A stretch of DNA of 64,000 nt from Tepidiphilus succinatimandens (GTDB lineage: Bacteria; Pseudomonadota; Gammaproteobacteria; Burkholderiales; Rhodocyclaceae): the NCBI RefSeq assembly GCF_006503695.1, contig NZ_SBIK01000001.1, positions 163,759-227,758 on the forward strand, in the 5' to 3' direction. The first letter of the stretch is position 1. Each line of letters opens with the position of its first letter. Shown one piece after another: positions 30,607 to 39,030 of the stretch. The position numbers were made by a program, and so were the translations under genes. The notes beneath the pieces are model-generated. The model worked only from the letters and a program-made list of their open reading frames with translations, was not told where the DNA came from and ran no database searches.

Positions 30607-31151
30607 CCTTCCGCTTCTCGGCTACGGCCGCGGCGTTGCTCACGGCGGGGCTCCTTTCCGCCTGCAGCCTCGCCCCCACGGCCAGCATGTGCCGCGAAGC
30701 GACCGAGAACGAGCTCGGTCGCATGGCCCGGCAGACCTGCCCGCGCGGCGGCAGCGTCATCATCCCCGATTTCGTCGAGGTCGACGGATACCGCACGGGG
30801 CGCTTTGGCAAGGCGCTGGGCGAAGCGTTTGGTCTGGCGTGGAGCCGGCATTGCGCCGCGCCCATGCGCCAGGTCGAGGTAGGCGAGCACCTCAGCCTCG
30901 ACGAGGACGGCCTGCGGCTCCTCACCCGCGACCCCGAATCGATCCGGCAAGACATCGTGATCGACCGCTACGCCCTCGTCGGCACCTACCGCCGCGTGGG
31001 CGAGGCGCTGCAGCTCGGCGTGCGCCGCATCGATCTGGTCGACGGCACGGTGCGCGCCGCCGCCTCGGGCCAGATTCCCGAGCGCTGCTTCGGTGCGGAA
31101 CCGACCCGCCGCGGCAGCAAGGAAAAGCTGCGCACCACGGTCAGCGATTGA
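30603..31151 (+). CDS. divergent FlgO-like lipoprotein
   Basis: A 182-residue precursor with signal and lipobox (LLSAC, Cys at about 21). The mature part resembles a FlgO domain by layout: VIIPDFVEVDGYRTGRFGKALGEAF parallels the FVNLDDL..GRLITENL block of the preceding gene, and DIVIDRYALVGTYRRV parallels its YLVAGVLAGTY block, with a Cys-containing ending (IPERCFG). It starts by ATGA overlap with the preceding gene, so the two may form a complex. Assignment rests on reading the alignment by eye. Confidence 0.72.
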   Translation: MTFRFSATAAALLTAGLLSACSLAPTASMCREATENELGRMARQTCPRGGSVIIPDFVEVDGYRTGRFGKALGEAFGLAWSRHCAAPMRQVEVGEHLSLDEDGLRLLTRDPESIRQDIVIDRYALVGTYRRVGEALQLGVRRIDLVDGTVRAAASGQIPERCFGAEPTRRGSKEKLRTTVSD

Positions 31152-31194
31152 TGGTCCCGCGCGGGGATCGTCCGGCGGCTCGGCGTGCGAGCGC

Positions 31195-33165
31195 TCACGG
31201 CCCCTGCAGCAGAATCGCCTCGCCGCGCTCGAGCGCTGCCTGCTCGCCACGCAGGATCACCACGTCGCCCGCCTGCAATACCAGCTGCGGTTCCGGCGTC
31301 TGGGCGCGGATGCCGCGCCGGCGCACCGCCGCCACCGTCACGCCGCACTCTTCCAATCCCACATCTCCCAGGCGCCGCCCTACCGCCCAGGAATCGGGCG
31401 ACAAAAGCACCGAATGCAGACGCATGCCGCCCTCGCCCGCTTCGCTCTCGTCGGAGCGGCCGGCGAAATAGCCGCGCAGCAGCGCATAGCGCTGCGCCCG
31501 GATCTCGCGGATGCGCCGCGCCACGCGCGTGAGCGGCATGCCGATGAGCGCCAGCGTGTGCGTGGCCAGCATCAGGCTCACCTCGATCGCCTCCGAGATC
31601 ACCGCCGTCGCTCCGGCCGCCATCAAGCGATCGACGTCGTTCTCGGTGCGGGCGCGTACCACCACCGGCACGTCCGGGCGCAATTCGCGCAGCACCGACA
31701 GCACGCGCAGCGATGCCCCCAGTTCGGCAAAGGTCACCACCACCGCCCGCGCCCGCAACAAACCCGCCGCGATCAGGGTCTCGCGCCGGCTCGCGTCACC
31801 GTAGAGTACGCTCTCGCCGGCCACTTCCGCCTCCCGCACCCGCTCCGGATCGAGGTCGAGCGCCACCGTGGGCACCGCCTCGTGCTCGAGCAGCCGCGCC
31901 AGATACTGACCCGTGCGCCCGTAGCCGAGCACCAGCACGTGCTGCTTGACGAGCATGGTGCGCGAGGCGATCTGGGTGAGTTCCATCGAGCGGGCGAGCC
32001 ACTCTGAGGCGACGAAGCGCAGCACCAGCCGATCGGACACCGCGACGATCAAGGGTGCGGCCAGCATCGACAAGACTAGCGCCGCCACCGCCGTCTGCAG
32101 CCATGCCGACGGCAGCAGACCCAGCCCCGCCGTCTGCGCGAGCAGCACGAAGCCGAACTCGCCGCCCGTACATAGCCACAGTGCCGAGCGCATCGCCACT
32201 GCCGCGTTCGAACCCAGGGCGCGCGAGGCGCCCCACACCACCGCCGCCTTGATGCCCAGCATGCCGACGAGCAGCAGCACGACGAAGACGAAATTGCGCG
32301 TCACCTCGCCCACGTCGAGGAACATGCCCACCGTAATGAAGAAGAGACCGAGCAGTACATCGCGAAACGGCTTGATGTCCTCTTCCACCTGGTAGCGGTA
32401 TTCCGTCCCCGAGATCAGCATGCCGGCGAGAAACGCCCCCAGCGCCAGCGACAGCCCCAGGGCGTTGGAGAGCGCAGCCATCCCCAGCGTCACCAGCAGG
32501 ACGTTGAGCATGAAGAGTTCGGGCGATTTCTGCCGCGCCACCCAGGTGAACCAGCGGCGCATCACCGGCTGTCCGAAGCGCAGCACCAGCACGAGCAGCA
32601 CGGCGATCTTGAGCACCGCCGCCCCCAGCGTCACCCACCAGCGCTCGCCGTCGGGCGCCGCCAGGGCGGGCACCAGAATGAGCAGCGGCACCACCGCCAG
32701 ATCCTGGAAGAGCAGCACACCGATCACTTCCCGTCCGTGCGCTTTGTCGAGCTCCAGCCGCTCGACGAGCAGTTTCGAGAGGATGGCCGTCGAAGACATC
32801 GTCAGTGCCCCGCCCAGCGCCCAGGCCGCCAGCAGCGACAAACCCAGAGACCAGCCGAGGAGCGTGAACACCAGGTGCGTGACGAGCACCTGCAGCGCCC
32901 CCAGGCCCAGGACCACGCGGCGCATCGCGTTCAACTGCGCCAACGAGAACTCCAGGCCGATCGAGAACATGAGGAAGACGACGCCGAACTCGGCCAGCAC
33001 CGCCGCCCCGCCCTCCTCCGGCATCAGGCCGAGCGCGTGCGGCCCCACCGCCACGCCGACGAGCAGATACCCCATCAGCGCCGGCAAGCCCATGCTCTTG
33101 AACAAGGCTACCGCCGCGAGCGAACCCGCCAGCAGCAGCAAGACCGTCGTCAAGCCTCCCTCCAT
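31195..33165 (-). CDS. CPA2-family monovalent cation:proton antiporter with RCK domain
   Basis: A 656-residue inner-membrane protein of the KefB/KefC/YbaL type. Residues about 1-385 hold some twelve hydrophobic segments, including FGVVFLMFSIGLEFS and LLFQDLAVVPLLIL, typical of the CPA2 Na+/H+ exchanger domain. Residues about 410-525 form a TrkA-N (RCK) domain with the dinucleotide motif LGYGRTGQYLA, and about 570-655 a TrkA-C-like ligand domain. Likely a nucleotide-gated K+ (or Na+) efflux antiporter. No KefF/KefG partner is adjacent. Divergent from kdsD over a perfect palindrome. Confidence 0.93.
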   Translation of the reverse strand: MEGGLTTVLLLLAGSLAAVALFKSMGLPALMGYLLVGVAVGPHALGLMPEEGGAAVLAEFGVVFLMFSIGLEFSLAQLNAMRRVVLGLGALQVLVTHLVFTLLGWSLGLSLLAAWALGGALTMSSTAILSKLLVERLELDKAHGREVIGVLLFQDLAVVPLLILVPALAAPDGERWWVTLGAAVLKIAVLLVLVLRFGQPVMRRWFTWVARQKSPELFMLNVLLVTLGMAALSNALGLSLALGAFLAGMLISGTEYRYQVEEDIKPFRDVLLGLFFITVGMFLDVGEVTRNFVFVVLLLVGMLGIKAAVVWGASRALGSNAAVAMRSALWLCTGGEFGFVLLAQTAGLGLLPSAWLQTAVAALVLSMLAAPLIVAVSDRLVLRFVASEWLARSMELTQIASRTMLVKQHVLVLGYGRTGQYLARLLEHEAVPTVALDLDPERVREAEVAGESVLYGDASRRETLIAAGLLRARAVVVTFAELGASLRVLSVLRELRPDVPVVVRARTENDVDRLMAAGATAVISEAIEVSLMLATHTLALIGMPLTRVARRIREIRAQRYALLRGYFAGRSDESEAGEGGMRLHSVLLSPDSWAVGRRLGDVGLEECGVTVAAVRRRGIRAQTPEPQLVLQAGDVVILRGEQAALERGEAILLQGP

Positions 33166-33191
33166 GAAAAACCCGCTCCCTGCGTTTTTGC

Positions 33192-33212
33192 TATACTGGG
33201 CTTCCCAGTATA
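33192..33212. promoter_or_regulatory. palindromic divergent promoter element between antiporter and kdsD
   Basis: A perfect inverted repeat with 9-base arms TATACTGGG and CCCAGTATA around CTT. Because each arm holds TATACT, it presents a -10-like hexamer to both strands, placed 36 bases upstream of kdsD on the plus strand and 42 upstream of the antiporter on the minus strand. It could be a symmetric divergent promoter, an operator, or both. No strong -35 is visible on either side. Confidence 0.5.
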
Positions 33213-33233
33213 AACGAGGCCGCAGCCGAGCCC

Positions 33234-34214
33234 ATGGATCGCCCTCTCGATCCCGGGCGCATCCTCGAGAGCGCCCGGCGCACCCTGCGCATCGAATCCG
33301 AAGCCATCGCCGCCCTCGCCGAGCGGCTCGGCCCTTCCTTCGCCGAAGCCGTGCGGCTCGTCCTCGGCGCGCGCGGCCGGGTCATCGTCACCGGCGTGGG
33401 CAAATCCGGCCATATCGGGCGCAAGATCGCCGCCACCCTCGCCTCGACCGGCACCCCCGCCTACTTCGTCCATGCCGCGGAGGCCGCGCACGGGGATCTC
33501 GGCATGATCGCCCCCGACGACGTCGTCATCGCCATCTCCTACTCTGGCGCGAGCGACGAGGTGCTGATGATCCTGCCCGCCATCAAGCGCCAGGGCGCCG
33601 CCTTGATCGCCCTCACCGGTCGGCCGGACTCGCCGCTCGCGCGCCAGAGCGACGTGCACCTCGACGTGAGCGTGCGCGAAGAAGCCTGCCCGCACAACAT
33701 CGCCCCCACTGCGAGCACCACCGCCGCGCTCGCCATGGGCGACGCGCTCGCGATCGCGCTCCTGCAAGCGCGCGGCTTCGGTCCGGAGGATTTCGCCCGC
33801 TCGCACCCCGGCGGCGCGCTCGGGCGCCGGCTGCTCACGCGCGTGGCCGACGTCATGCGCCCGCGCCCCGAGGTCCCGACCGCGCCACCCAACGTTCCCC
33901 TCACCGAAGCGCTGCTCACCATGTCGCGCGGCGGCATGGGCATGGTCGCGGTGGTCGATGCCGACGACCGGCCGCTGGGCATCTTCACCGACGGTGACCT
34001 GCGCCGCACCATCGAACAGGGCGCCGACCTGCGCAGCGAGACGCTCGCGCAGCGCATGAACCCATCGCCCAAGACCATCTCCCCCGAGGCGCTCGCCGCC
34101 GAAGCGGCGCGCCGCATGGAAGATGCGCGCATCAGCCAGATGCTGGTGGTCGAGGACGGCCGGCTCGTCGGGGCGCTGCACATGCACGACCTCATGCGCG
34201 CCAAGGTGCTGTGA
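33234..34214 (+). CDS. kdsD: arabinose-5-phosphate isomerase
   Basis: Converts ribulose-5-phosphate to arabinose-5-phosphate, first step of Kdo synthesis for LPS. The 326-residue protein has an SIS domain (about 40-180; VIVTGVGKSGHIGRKIAATLASTG and EVLMILPAIKRQG) and two CBS domains (about 210-326; VADVMRPR, LGIFTDGDLRR). It overlaps kdsC by ATGA. KdsD-KdsC-LptC-LptA gives both Kdo precursor and LPS transport in one unit. Confidence 0.96.
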   Translation: MDRPLDPGRILESARRTLRIESEAIAALAERLGPSFAEAVRLVLGARGRVIVTGVGKSGHIGRKIAATLASTGTPAYFVHAAEAAHGDLGMIAPDDVVIAISYSGASDEVLMILPAIKRQGAALIALTGRPDSPLARQSDVHLDVSVREEACPHNIAPTASTTAALAMGDALAIALLQARGFGPEDFARSHPGGALGRRLLTRVADVMRPRPEVPTAPPNVPLTEALLTMSRGGMGMVAVVDADDRPLGIFTDGDLRRTIEQGADLRSETLAQRMNPSPKTISPEALAAEAARRMEDARISQMLVVEDGRLVGALHMHDLMRAKVL

Positions 34215-34741
34215 TGACCACCGCCACGGCCAAAGCCGCCCGCGTACGTCTAATGGGCTTCGACGTCGACGGCGTGCTCACCGACGGGCGCCTTTACTAC
34301 GGCCCCGAGGGCGACACCCTCAAGGCGTTCCATACGCTCGACGGGCACGGACTCAAGCTGCTCGCCCGCGCTGGAATCGAACCGATCGTCATTTCCGGCC
34401 GAACTTCCGCCGCCCTGGCGCGCCGCTGCGCCGAGCTGGGGCTGCCGCTGGCGATGGGAATCGAAGACAAACACGCCGAGATGGCGACGCGGCTCGCCGC
34501 GCGCGGGCTCGGGTTCGAGGCGGCCGGCTACATGGGCGACGACGTCGTCGACCTGCCCCTCATGCTTTCCTGCGGCTTCAGCGCGGCGCCGGCCGACGCG
34601 CACGAGCTCGTCAAGTCGCGCGCCGACTGGATCGCCCCTCGCCCGGGCGGGCGCGGCGCCGTGCGCGCGCTGTGCGACTTCCTCCTGCACGCCCAAGGGC
34701 GCTGGGACGAGCTCCTCGCGCCCTACCTTCGCGCCCCATGA
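34211..34741 (+). CDS. kdsC: 3-deoxy-manno-octulosonate-8-phosphatase
   Basis: HAD phosphatase releasing Kdo from Kdo-8-phosphate. The 176-residue tetrameric C0-type HAD protein shows the nucleophile motif GFDVDGVLTDG (Asp17, Asp19), FHTLDGHGLKLL, VISGRTSAALARR and YMGDDVVDLPLM. ATGA overlaps on both sides couple it to kdsD and lptC. Confidence 0.96.
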   Translation: MMTTATAKAARVRLMGFDVDGVLTDGRLYYGPEGDTLKAFHTLDGHGLKLLARAGIEPIVISGRTSAALARRCAELGLPLAMGIEDKHAEMATRLAARGLGFEAAGYMGDDVVDLPLMLSCGFSAAPADAHELVKSRADWIAPRPGGRGAVRALCDFLLHAQGRWDELLAPYLRAP

Positions 34742-35421
34742 CCCTCCTCCGCCCCACCGTCCTCCTGCCGCTCCTCTTCGCCACGCTGGTGGCCGCCTTC
34801 TCCTTCTGGCTCGAACGGCGGGTGAATCTGCTCACGCAGTCGCCTCCCGTGGAGCCCGCCGGCGAGATCGACCTCGTCTCCGGCGAGCTCGCGGTCGACG
34901 TCTATTCCGATACCGGTCTGCCCATGCACCACATCGAGGCCGATCATGCCATCCATTACCTCGCCGGCGATCGGACCGCGCTCGAGCGTCCGCGCGTCAC
35001 GTCCCTGCGCGAGGACGTGCGCTTCACCGGCCGTGCCCAGCGGGCCGACGTCTTCGATCATGGCGAGCGCATCGAAGCCTTCGGCGACGTGCTCGTCACC
35101 CGAGTGCTCGACGGCGCCGAGACCCGCTACGAGGGGCAGATGCTCGTCTGGTGGCCCGACGAGGGCCGCGCCCGCTCCGACCTGCCCGTCGTGATCACTC
35201 GCGGCGAGCGCCGCGCCACCGGCGACCGGATGGAGGCCGAAGACCATCTCGCGAAAATCACCCTGATCGGCAACGCGCACGTGCATTGGCCGCCCGAGCC
35301 CAAGACGGCTGCCAACGCGCTTGCGCCGGCAAAACCCGCCGCTGGCAAAACGACCGCACCCACCCCTCGCGCCAGACCCGATTCCCGCCAACCCGCCCCC
35401 CGACGGAGTCCCAGCCGATGA
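34738..35421 (+). CDS. lptC: LPS export protein LptC
   Basis: Inner-membrane-anchored bridge that takes LPS from LptB2FG and passes it to LptA. The 227-residue protein has one N-terminal membrane helix (about 7-24) and a beta-jellyroll periplasmic domain ([38 protein letters not shown]). It ends in a roughly 35-residue Ala/Pro/Lys/Arg-rich tail not usual for LptC. The frame runs back through kdsC; the ATG at 34738 is fixed by the ATGA overlap and the hydrophobic start. Confidence 0.9.
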   Translation: MTLLRPTVLLPLLFATLVAAFSFWLERRVNLLTQSPPVEPAGEIDLVSGELAVDVYSDTGLPMHHIEADHAIHYLAGDRTALERPRVTSLREDVRFTGRAQRADVFDHGERIEAFGDVLVTRVLDGAETRYEGQMLVWWPDEGRARSDLPVVITRGERRATGDRMEAEDHLAKITLIGNAHVHWPPEPKTAANALAPAKPAAGKTTAPTPRARPDSRQPAPRRSPSR

Positions 35422-35942
35422 CCCGCCTTTTTCTGCTCCTCTGCCTGCTGTTCGTGCTCGCCGTACCGCTCGCGCACGCGGAGAAGGCCGACAAACAAAA
35501 GCCCATCGAGATCGATGCCGACCGCATCCACGTCGACGACCGGCAGAAAGTGCACGTCTTCGAGGGCAACGTGCTCATGAAACAGGGCACGCTGGAGATC
35601 CGGGGCGATCGCGTGGTCGTGACGCAAGACGAGCAGGGCTTCAAGACGGGCGTGGCCACCGCCCAGGGCGGCAGGCTCGCCACCTTCAAGCAGAAGCGCG
35701 ACAACAGCAACGAATGGGTCACCGGAGAAGCCGAGCGGCTCGAGTACGACGCGCGCACCAACAAGATCAAGCTCATCGGCCGGGCCCGCGCCACTTCCGG
35801 CCAGGACGAAGTACGCGGCGCCTACATCGAATACGACCAGAACACCGACCAGTACTACGTCACCACCGCCGGCGGTGCCTCCAGCGCCCCCTCGGGCCGC
35901 GTGCGCGCCGTGATCCAGCCCAAGGACGACGGCGGACAATGA
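35418..35942 (+). CDS. lptA: LPS transport periplasmic protein LptA
   Basis: Periplasmic bridge protein of the Lpt pathway. The 174-residue precursor has a Sec signal (cleavage near AHAEK, about residue 21) and the OstA-like jellyroll: [30 protein letters not shown] and [14 protein letters not shown]. Coupled to lptC by ATGA. The usual next genes, lptB and rpoN, do not follow; an enoyl-CoA hydratase does. Confidence 0.94.
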   Translation: MTRLFLLLCLLFVLAVPLAHAEKADKQKPIEIDADRIHVDDRQKVHVFEGNVLMKQGTLEIRGDRVVVTQDEQGFKTGVATAQGGRLATFKQKRDNSNEWVTGEAERLEYDARTNKIKLIGRARATSGQDEVRGAYIEYDQNTDQYYVTTAGGASSAPSGRVRAVIQPKDDGGQ

Positions 35943-35971
35943 GTTTTTCCCACCCACGAGAGGAGCACTTC

Positions 35972-36748
35972 ATGGACTACCAGAACATCATCGTCGAGAC
36001 CCACGGCCGCGTCGGTCTCATCCGGCTCAACCGGCCCAAGCAGCTCAACGCCCTCAACGATGCGCTGGTCGACGAGCTGGGGCATGCGCTCGACGTCTTC
36101 GAGGCCGACGAAGGAATCGGCGCCATCGTCATCACCGGCAGCGAGAAAGCCTTCGCCGCCGGCGCCGACATCGCCGCCATGGCCAATTTCTCCTACATGG
36201 ACGCCTACAAGGGCAACTACATCACGCGCAACTGGGAACGCGTCAAGACCTGCCGCAAGCCGGTGATCGCCGCGGTGGCCGGTTTCGCTTTGGGCGGCGG
36301 CTGCGAGCTCGCCATGATGTGCGACCTCATCATCGCCGCCGACAACGCCAAGTTCGGCCAGCCCGAAGTCAAGCTCGGCATCCTGCCCGGCGCCGGTGGC
36401 ACCCAGCGCCTGCCGCGCGCCGTGGGCAAGGCAAAAGCCATGGAGATGTGTCTCACCGGCCGCTTCATGGATGCCGAAGAGGCCGAGCGCAGCGGCCTGG
36501 TGGCGCGCGTGGTGCCGGCCGAGCGGCTGCTCGAAGACGCCCTCGAGACCGCCAAGACCATCGCCAGCTACTCGCTGCCGGTGGTCATGATGATCAAGGA
36601 GTGCGTCAACCGCGCCTACGAGAGCCCCCTCAACGAGGGACTCCTCTTCGAGCGCCGCACTTTCCATTCCAGCTTCGCGCTCGAAGACCAGAAGGAAGGC
36701 ATGGCTGCCTTCCTCGAGAAACGCGCGCCGCAGTTCAAGCACCGCTGA
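35972..36748 (+). CDS. enoyl-CoA hydratase
   Basis: A 258-residue crotonase-fold enzyme, hydrating trans-2-enoyl-CoA. Oxyanion-hole segments [11 protein letters not shown] and [40 protein letters not shown] carry both catalytic glutamates of active hydratases. It may work in fatty acid or phenylacetate degradation or feed crotonyl/3-hydroxyacyl-CoA to PHA metabolism; the phasin gene follows. GAGAGGAGC precedes the ATG at 35972; an earlier ATG at 35939 overlaps the lptA stop but lacks a site. A long hairpin lies 24 bases after its stop. Confidence 0.93.
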   Translation: MDYQNIIVETHGRVGLIRLNRPKQLNALNDALVDELGHALDVFEADEGIGAIVITGSEKAFAAGADIAAMANFSYMDAYKGNYITRNWERVKTCRKPVIAAVAGFALGGGCELAMMCDLIIAADNAKFGQPEVKLGILPGAGGTQRLPRAVGKAKAMEMCLTGRFMDAEEAERSGLVARVVPAERLLEDALETAKTIASYSLPVVMMIKECVNRAYESPLNEGLLFERRTFHSSFALEDQKEGMAAFLEKRAPQFKHR

Positions 36749-36772
36749 TCTCCCGGCATCCCGACGCCGCAC

Positions 36773-36810
36773 CCGCGCCACGATCCCCTTGGGTGAGGAT
36801 CGTGGCGCGG
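36773..36810 (+). terminator. long hairpin after enoyl-CoA hydratase
   Basis: A perfect 14-bp stem (arm CCGCGCCACGATCC, 36773-36786; complement 36797-36810) with a 10-base loop. It is placed to end the kdsD-to-hydratase transcript and to insulate the phasin promoter 50 bases on. No U-tract follows, so it may act as an RNA 3'-end protector or a Rho-assisted end. Confidence 0.6.
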
Positions 36811-36840
36811 AACCTTGCAAGGCATCGAACATTCAAAGGC

Positions 36841-36915
36841 TTTGTGCAACGCACAAAATCACTTGACACGCAGAAATCCTTGAACTATAGTGAGTGCGTT
36901 GCTGCGATGCAGCAA
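36841..36915 (+). promoter_or_regulatory. phasin promoter with two inverted-repeat operators
   Basis: A near-consensus sigma-70 promoter: TTGACA at 36863-36868, 17-base spacer, TATAGT at 36886-36891. It is bracketed by two perfect inverted repeats of the form TGC-N3-GCA: TTTGTGCAACGCACAAA at 36841-36857, just upstream of the -35, and TTGCTGCGATGCAGCAA at 36899-36915, over the expected transcription start. Known PhaR repressors of phasin genes bind CTGC-N3-GCAG-like sites, so these are probable PhaR operators. Confidence 0.75.
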
Positions 36916-36941
36916 TCTCAATCCCTCAAGGAGGACGTACC

Positions 36942-37553
36942 ATGAGCACCACCGACACCCTCACCCAACGCGGCCGTCAAATCTCCGATGCCTGGCTCGC
37001 CGTCGCCAGTTCCGGCTTCTCCACCATCGAACGCCTCATCGCGCTGCAGATGAACGCCCTGCGCGAAACGATCGAGCAGTCGCTCGCCCACGCCAAGCAA
37101 GTGGCCGAGACCAAGGACGCGCAGGAATTCTTCAAGCTGCAGCAGGAAGCCCTCACCCCCTCGATCGAGAAAACGCTCGCTTATCAGCGCAACGTCTACG
37201 AAGTGCTGCAGCAGAGCCAGACCGAGATCGCCAAGATCGTCGAGACCCAGCTCTCCGATCTCAACCGGCAGATGATCGAGCTGCTCGACAAGATGGCCAA
37301 GTCCGCACCCACCGGTGCCGAGACGGTCATCGCTGCGGCCAAGTCCGCCATCGCCGCGGCCAACAGCGCCTATGACAATCTCGCCAAGGCCGCCAAACAG
37401 GTGGCCGAGATCGCCGAAGCCAACATGACGGCGGCGACCAACGCCACCGTCAAGGCCGTGACCTCCGCCTCGCAGCAGCTCGCCACCAAAGCCGCTCCGG
37501 CGGCGACGGCTGCCCGGAAACCCTCGGCGAGCGCTTCCCAAAGCGCGGCCTGA
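36942..37553 (+). CDS. phaP: phasin (PHA granule-associated protein)
   Basis: A 203-residue, cysteine-free, Ala-rich amphipathic helical protein of the phasin_2 family that coats polyhydroxyalkanoate granules. Helices run from about residue 10 to 165 (WLAVASSGFSTIERLIALQMNALRE; QEFFKLQQEALTP; YQRNVYEVLQQSQTEIAKI), followed by a Thr/Ala/Lys-rich tail. AAGGAGG lies before the ATG. It is monocistronic: own promoter upstream, strong terminator downstream. It implies the organism makes PHA; phaC is not in the window. Confidence 0.93.
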   Translation: MSTTDTLTQRGRQISDAWLAVASSGFSTIERLIALQMNALRETIEQSLAHAKQVAETKDAQEFFKLQQEALTPSIEKTLAYQRNVYEVLQQSQTEIAKIVETQLSDLNRQMIELLDKMAKSAPTGAETVIAAAKSAIAAANSAYDNLAKAAKQVAEIAEANMTAATNATVKAVTSASQQLATKAAPAATAARKPSASASQSAA

Positions 37554-37592
37554 GTCGCAAACTGAATGCGGTGCCATGCACCGCGTTGCGTG

Positions 37593-37623
37593 AAACGCCC
37601 GCCCCGAGCGGGCGTTTTGCTTT
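37593..37623 (+). terminator. intrinsic terminator of phaP
   Basis: A perfect 10-bp stem (AAACGCCCGC, 37593-37602; GCGGGCGTTT, 37608-37617) with loop CCCGA, followed by a T-rich run. It lies 40 bases behind the phaP stop and before lptM. Confidence 0.85.
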
Positions 37624-37681
37624 CCCCCTGCCCCCGGCTCTGCTAGGATAGCGTTTCGACCGAACTTCCTTCCTGCAGACC

Positions 37682-37786
37682 ATGCGTTTTCTCCTCCCCC
37701 TCGTCCTTGCCCTGGCGCTTTCCGGCTGCGGCGTGAAAGGACCGCTCTACCTGCCTTCCCCGCCCTCCTCGGGGGGATCGAAATGA
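37682..37786 (+). CDS. lptM: LptM-like small lipoprotein
   Basis: A 34-residue lipoprotein: MRFLLPLVLALALSGCGVKG, lipobox LSGC with Cys at residue 16, then GPLYLPSPPSS. LptM (YifL) in E. coli binds LptD/LptE and helps disulfide maturation of the LPS translocon. The LSGCGxKGPLY motif and its position directly before lysA are diagnostic. It overlaps lysA by ATGA, so it probably shares its transcript. Confidence 0.88.
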   Translation: MRFLLPLVLALALSGCGVKGPLYLPSPPSSGGSK

Positions 37787-39030
37787 ATTTTCCCATGCCG
37801 ACGCTACGGGTCACGGCGCACGGACTCGCCCTCGAAGACGTTCCGCTCACGACCATCGCGGCCACTTACGGCACGCCCTGCTACGTCTATTCGCGCACGG
37901 CGATCGAAGAAGCGTTCGAGCGCTATCGCACGGCGCTGCCGCCCGAGCGCGCCGAGATCTGCTACGCGGTCAAGGCCAATGGCAACCTATCGATCCTGCG
38001 GCTGCTCGCTGCGCGCGGAGCGGGCTTCGACATCGTCTCCCGCGGCGAGCTCGAGCGCGTGCTCGCGGCCGGCGGTGAGGCGAAGCGCGTCGTCTTCTCG
38101 GGCGTCGCCAAAGGGGCCGCCGAGATCCGCCGCGCGCTGGAAGTGGGCATCGGCGTGTTCAACGTCGAATCGGCGGCGGAGCTCACCCGCATCGCGCACA
38201 TCGCCCGCGAGATGGGGCGACGCGCCCCGGTGGCGCTACGCATCAACCCCGACGTCGACCCCAAGACGCATCCCTACATCTCCACCGGGCTCAAGCGCAA
38301 CAAGTTCGGCATTCCCGTGGCGGAAGCGCTCGCGCTCTACCGCCAGGCCAAGTCGATGCCCGAGCTCGAGCTCGTGGGCATCGCCTGCCACATCGGCTCG
38401 CAGCTGCTCGACCCTTCCCCGCTGCTGGAAGCTGCCGAGCGCGTGAAAGACGCGGTAGAGCAGCTCGAGCGCGACGGCATCGCGCTGCGGCACATCGACC
38501 TGGGCGGGGGGTTAGGCATCCGCTACCGCGACGAGACCCCGCCCGACATCCCCGCCGTGCTGCGCGCGCTCGCCGAGCGTTTCGCCGATCGGCCCGAGCG
38601 GCTGATGTTCGAGCCGGGGCGCTCCCTCGTCGGCAACGCGGGTTTGCTGCTCACGCGCGTCGAATACCTCAAGCACGGCGAGGAGCAGGACTTCGCCCTG
38701 GTCGATGCCGGCATGAACGACCTGATGCGCCCGGCGCTCTACGACGCCTGGCACGAGATCGTCCCGGTCGTGCCGCGCTCCGGACCGGTACGCCGCTACG
38801 ACGTGGTCGGGCCGGTGTGCGAATCGTCCGATTTTCTCGGCCGCGGGCGCGAACTCGCCCTCGAATCCGGCGACCTTTTGGCGGTGCTCTCGGCCGGCGC
38901 CTACGGCATGGCCATGAGCTCGAACTACAACGCCCGGCCGCGCCCGGCAGAAGTGCTCGTCGAAGGGGCGACGCACCGCCTCATCCGTGCGCGCGAACCG
39001 CTGGAAGCCTTGTGGGCCCTGGAGCAATGA
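37783..39030 (+). CDS. lysA: diaminopimelate decarboxylase
   Basis: Last step of lysine synthesis: PLP-dependent decarboxylation of meso-diaminopimelate. The 415-residue fold-type III protein has the PLP lysine in CYAVKANGN (Lys64), the phosphate loop LGGGLGIRYRDE, FEPGRSLVGNAG and the dimer-interface cysteine in PVCESSDFLG. The start is set by the ATGA overlap with lptM; dacB overlaps its end in the same way. Confidence 0.97.
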   Translation: MNFPMPTLRVTAHGLALEDVPLTTIAATYGTPCYVYSRTAIEEAFERYRTALPPERAEICYAVKANGNLSILRLLAARGAGFDIVSRGELERVLAAGGEAKRVVFSGVAKGAAEIRRALEVGIGVFNVESAAELTRIAHIAREMGRRAPVALRINPDVDPKTHPYISTGLKRNKFGIPVAEALALYRQAKSMPELELVGIACHIGSQLLDPSPLLEAAERVKDAVEQLERDGIALRHIDLGGGLGIRYRDETPPDIPAVLRALAERFADRPERLMFEPGRSLVGNAGLLLTRVEYLKHGEEQDFALVDAGMNDLMRPALYDAWHEIVPVVPRSGPVRRYDVVGPVCESSDFLGRGRELALESGDLLAVLSAGAYGMAMSSNYNARPRPAEVLVEGATHRLIRAREPLEALWALEQ

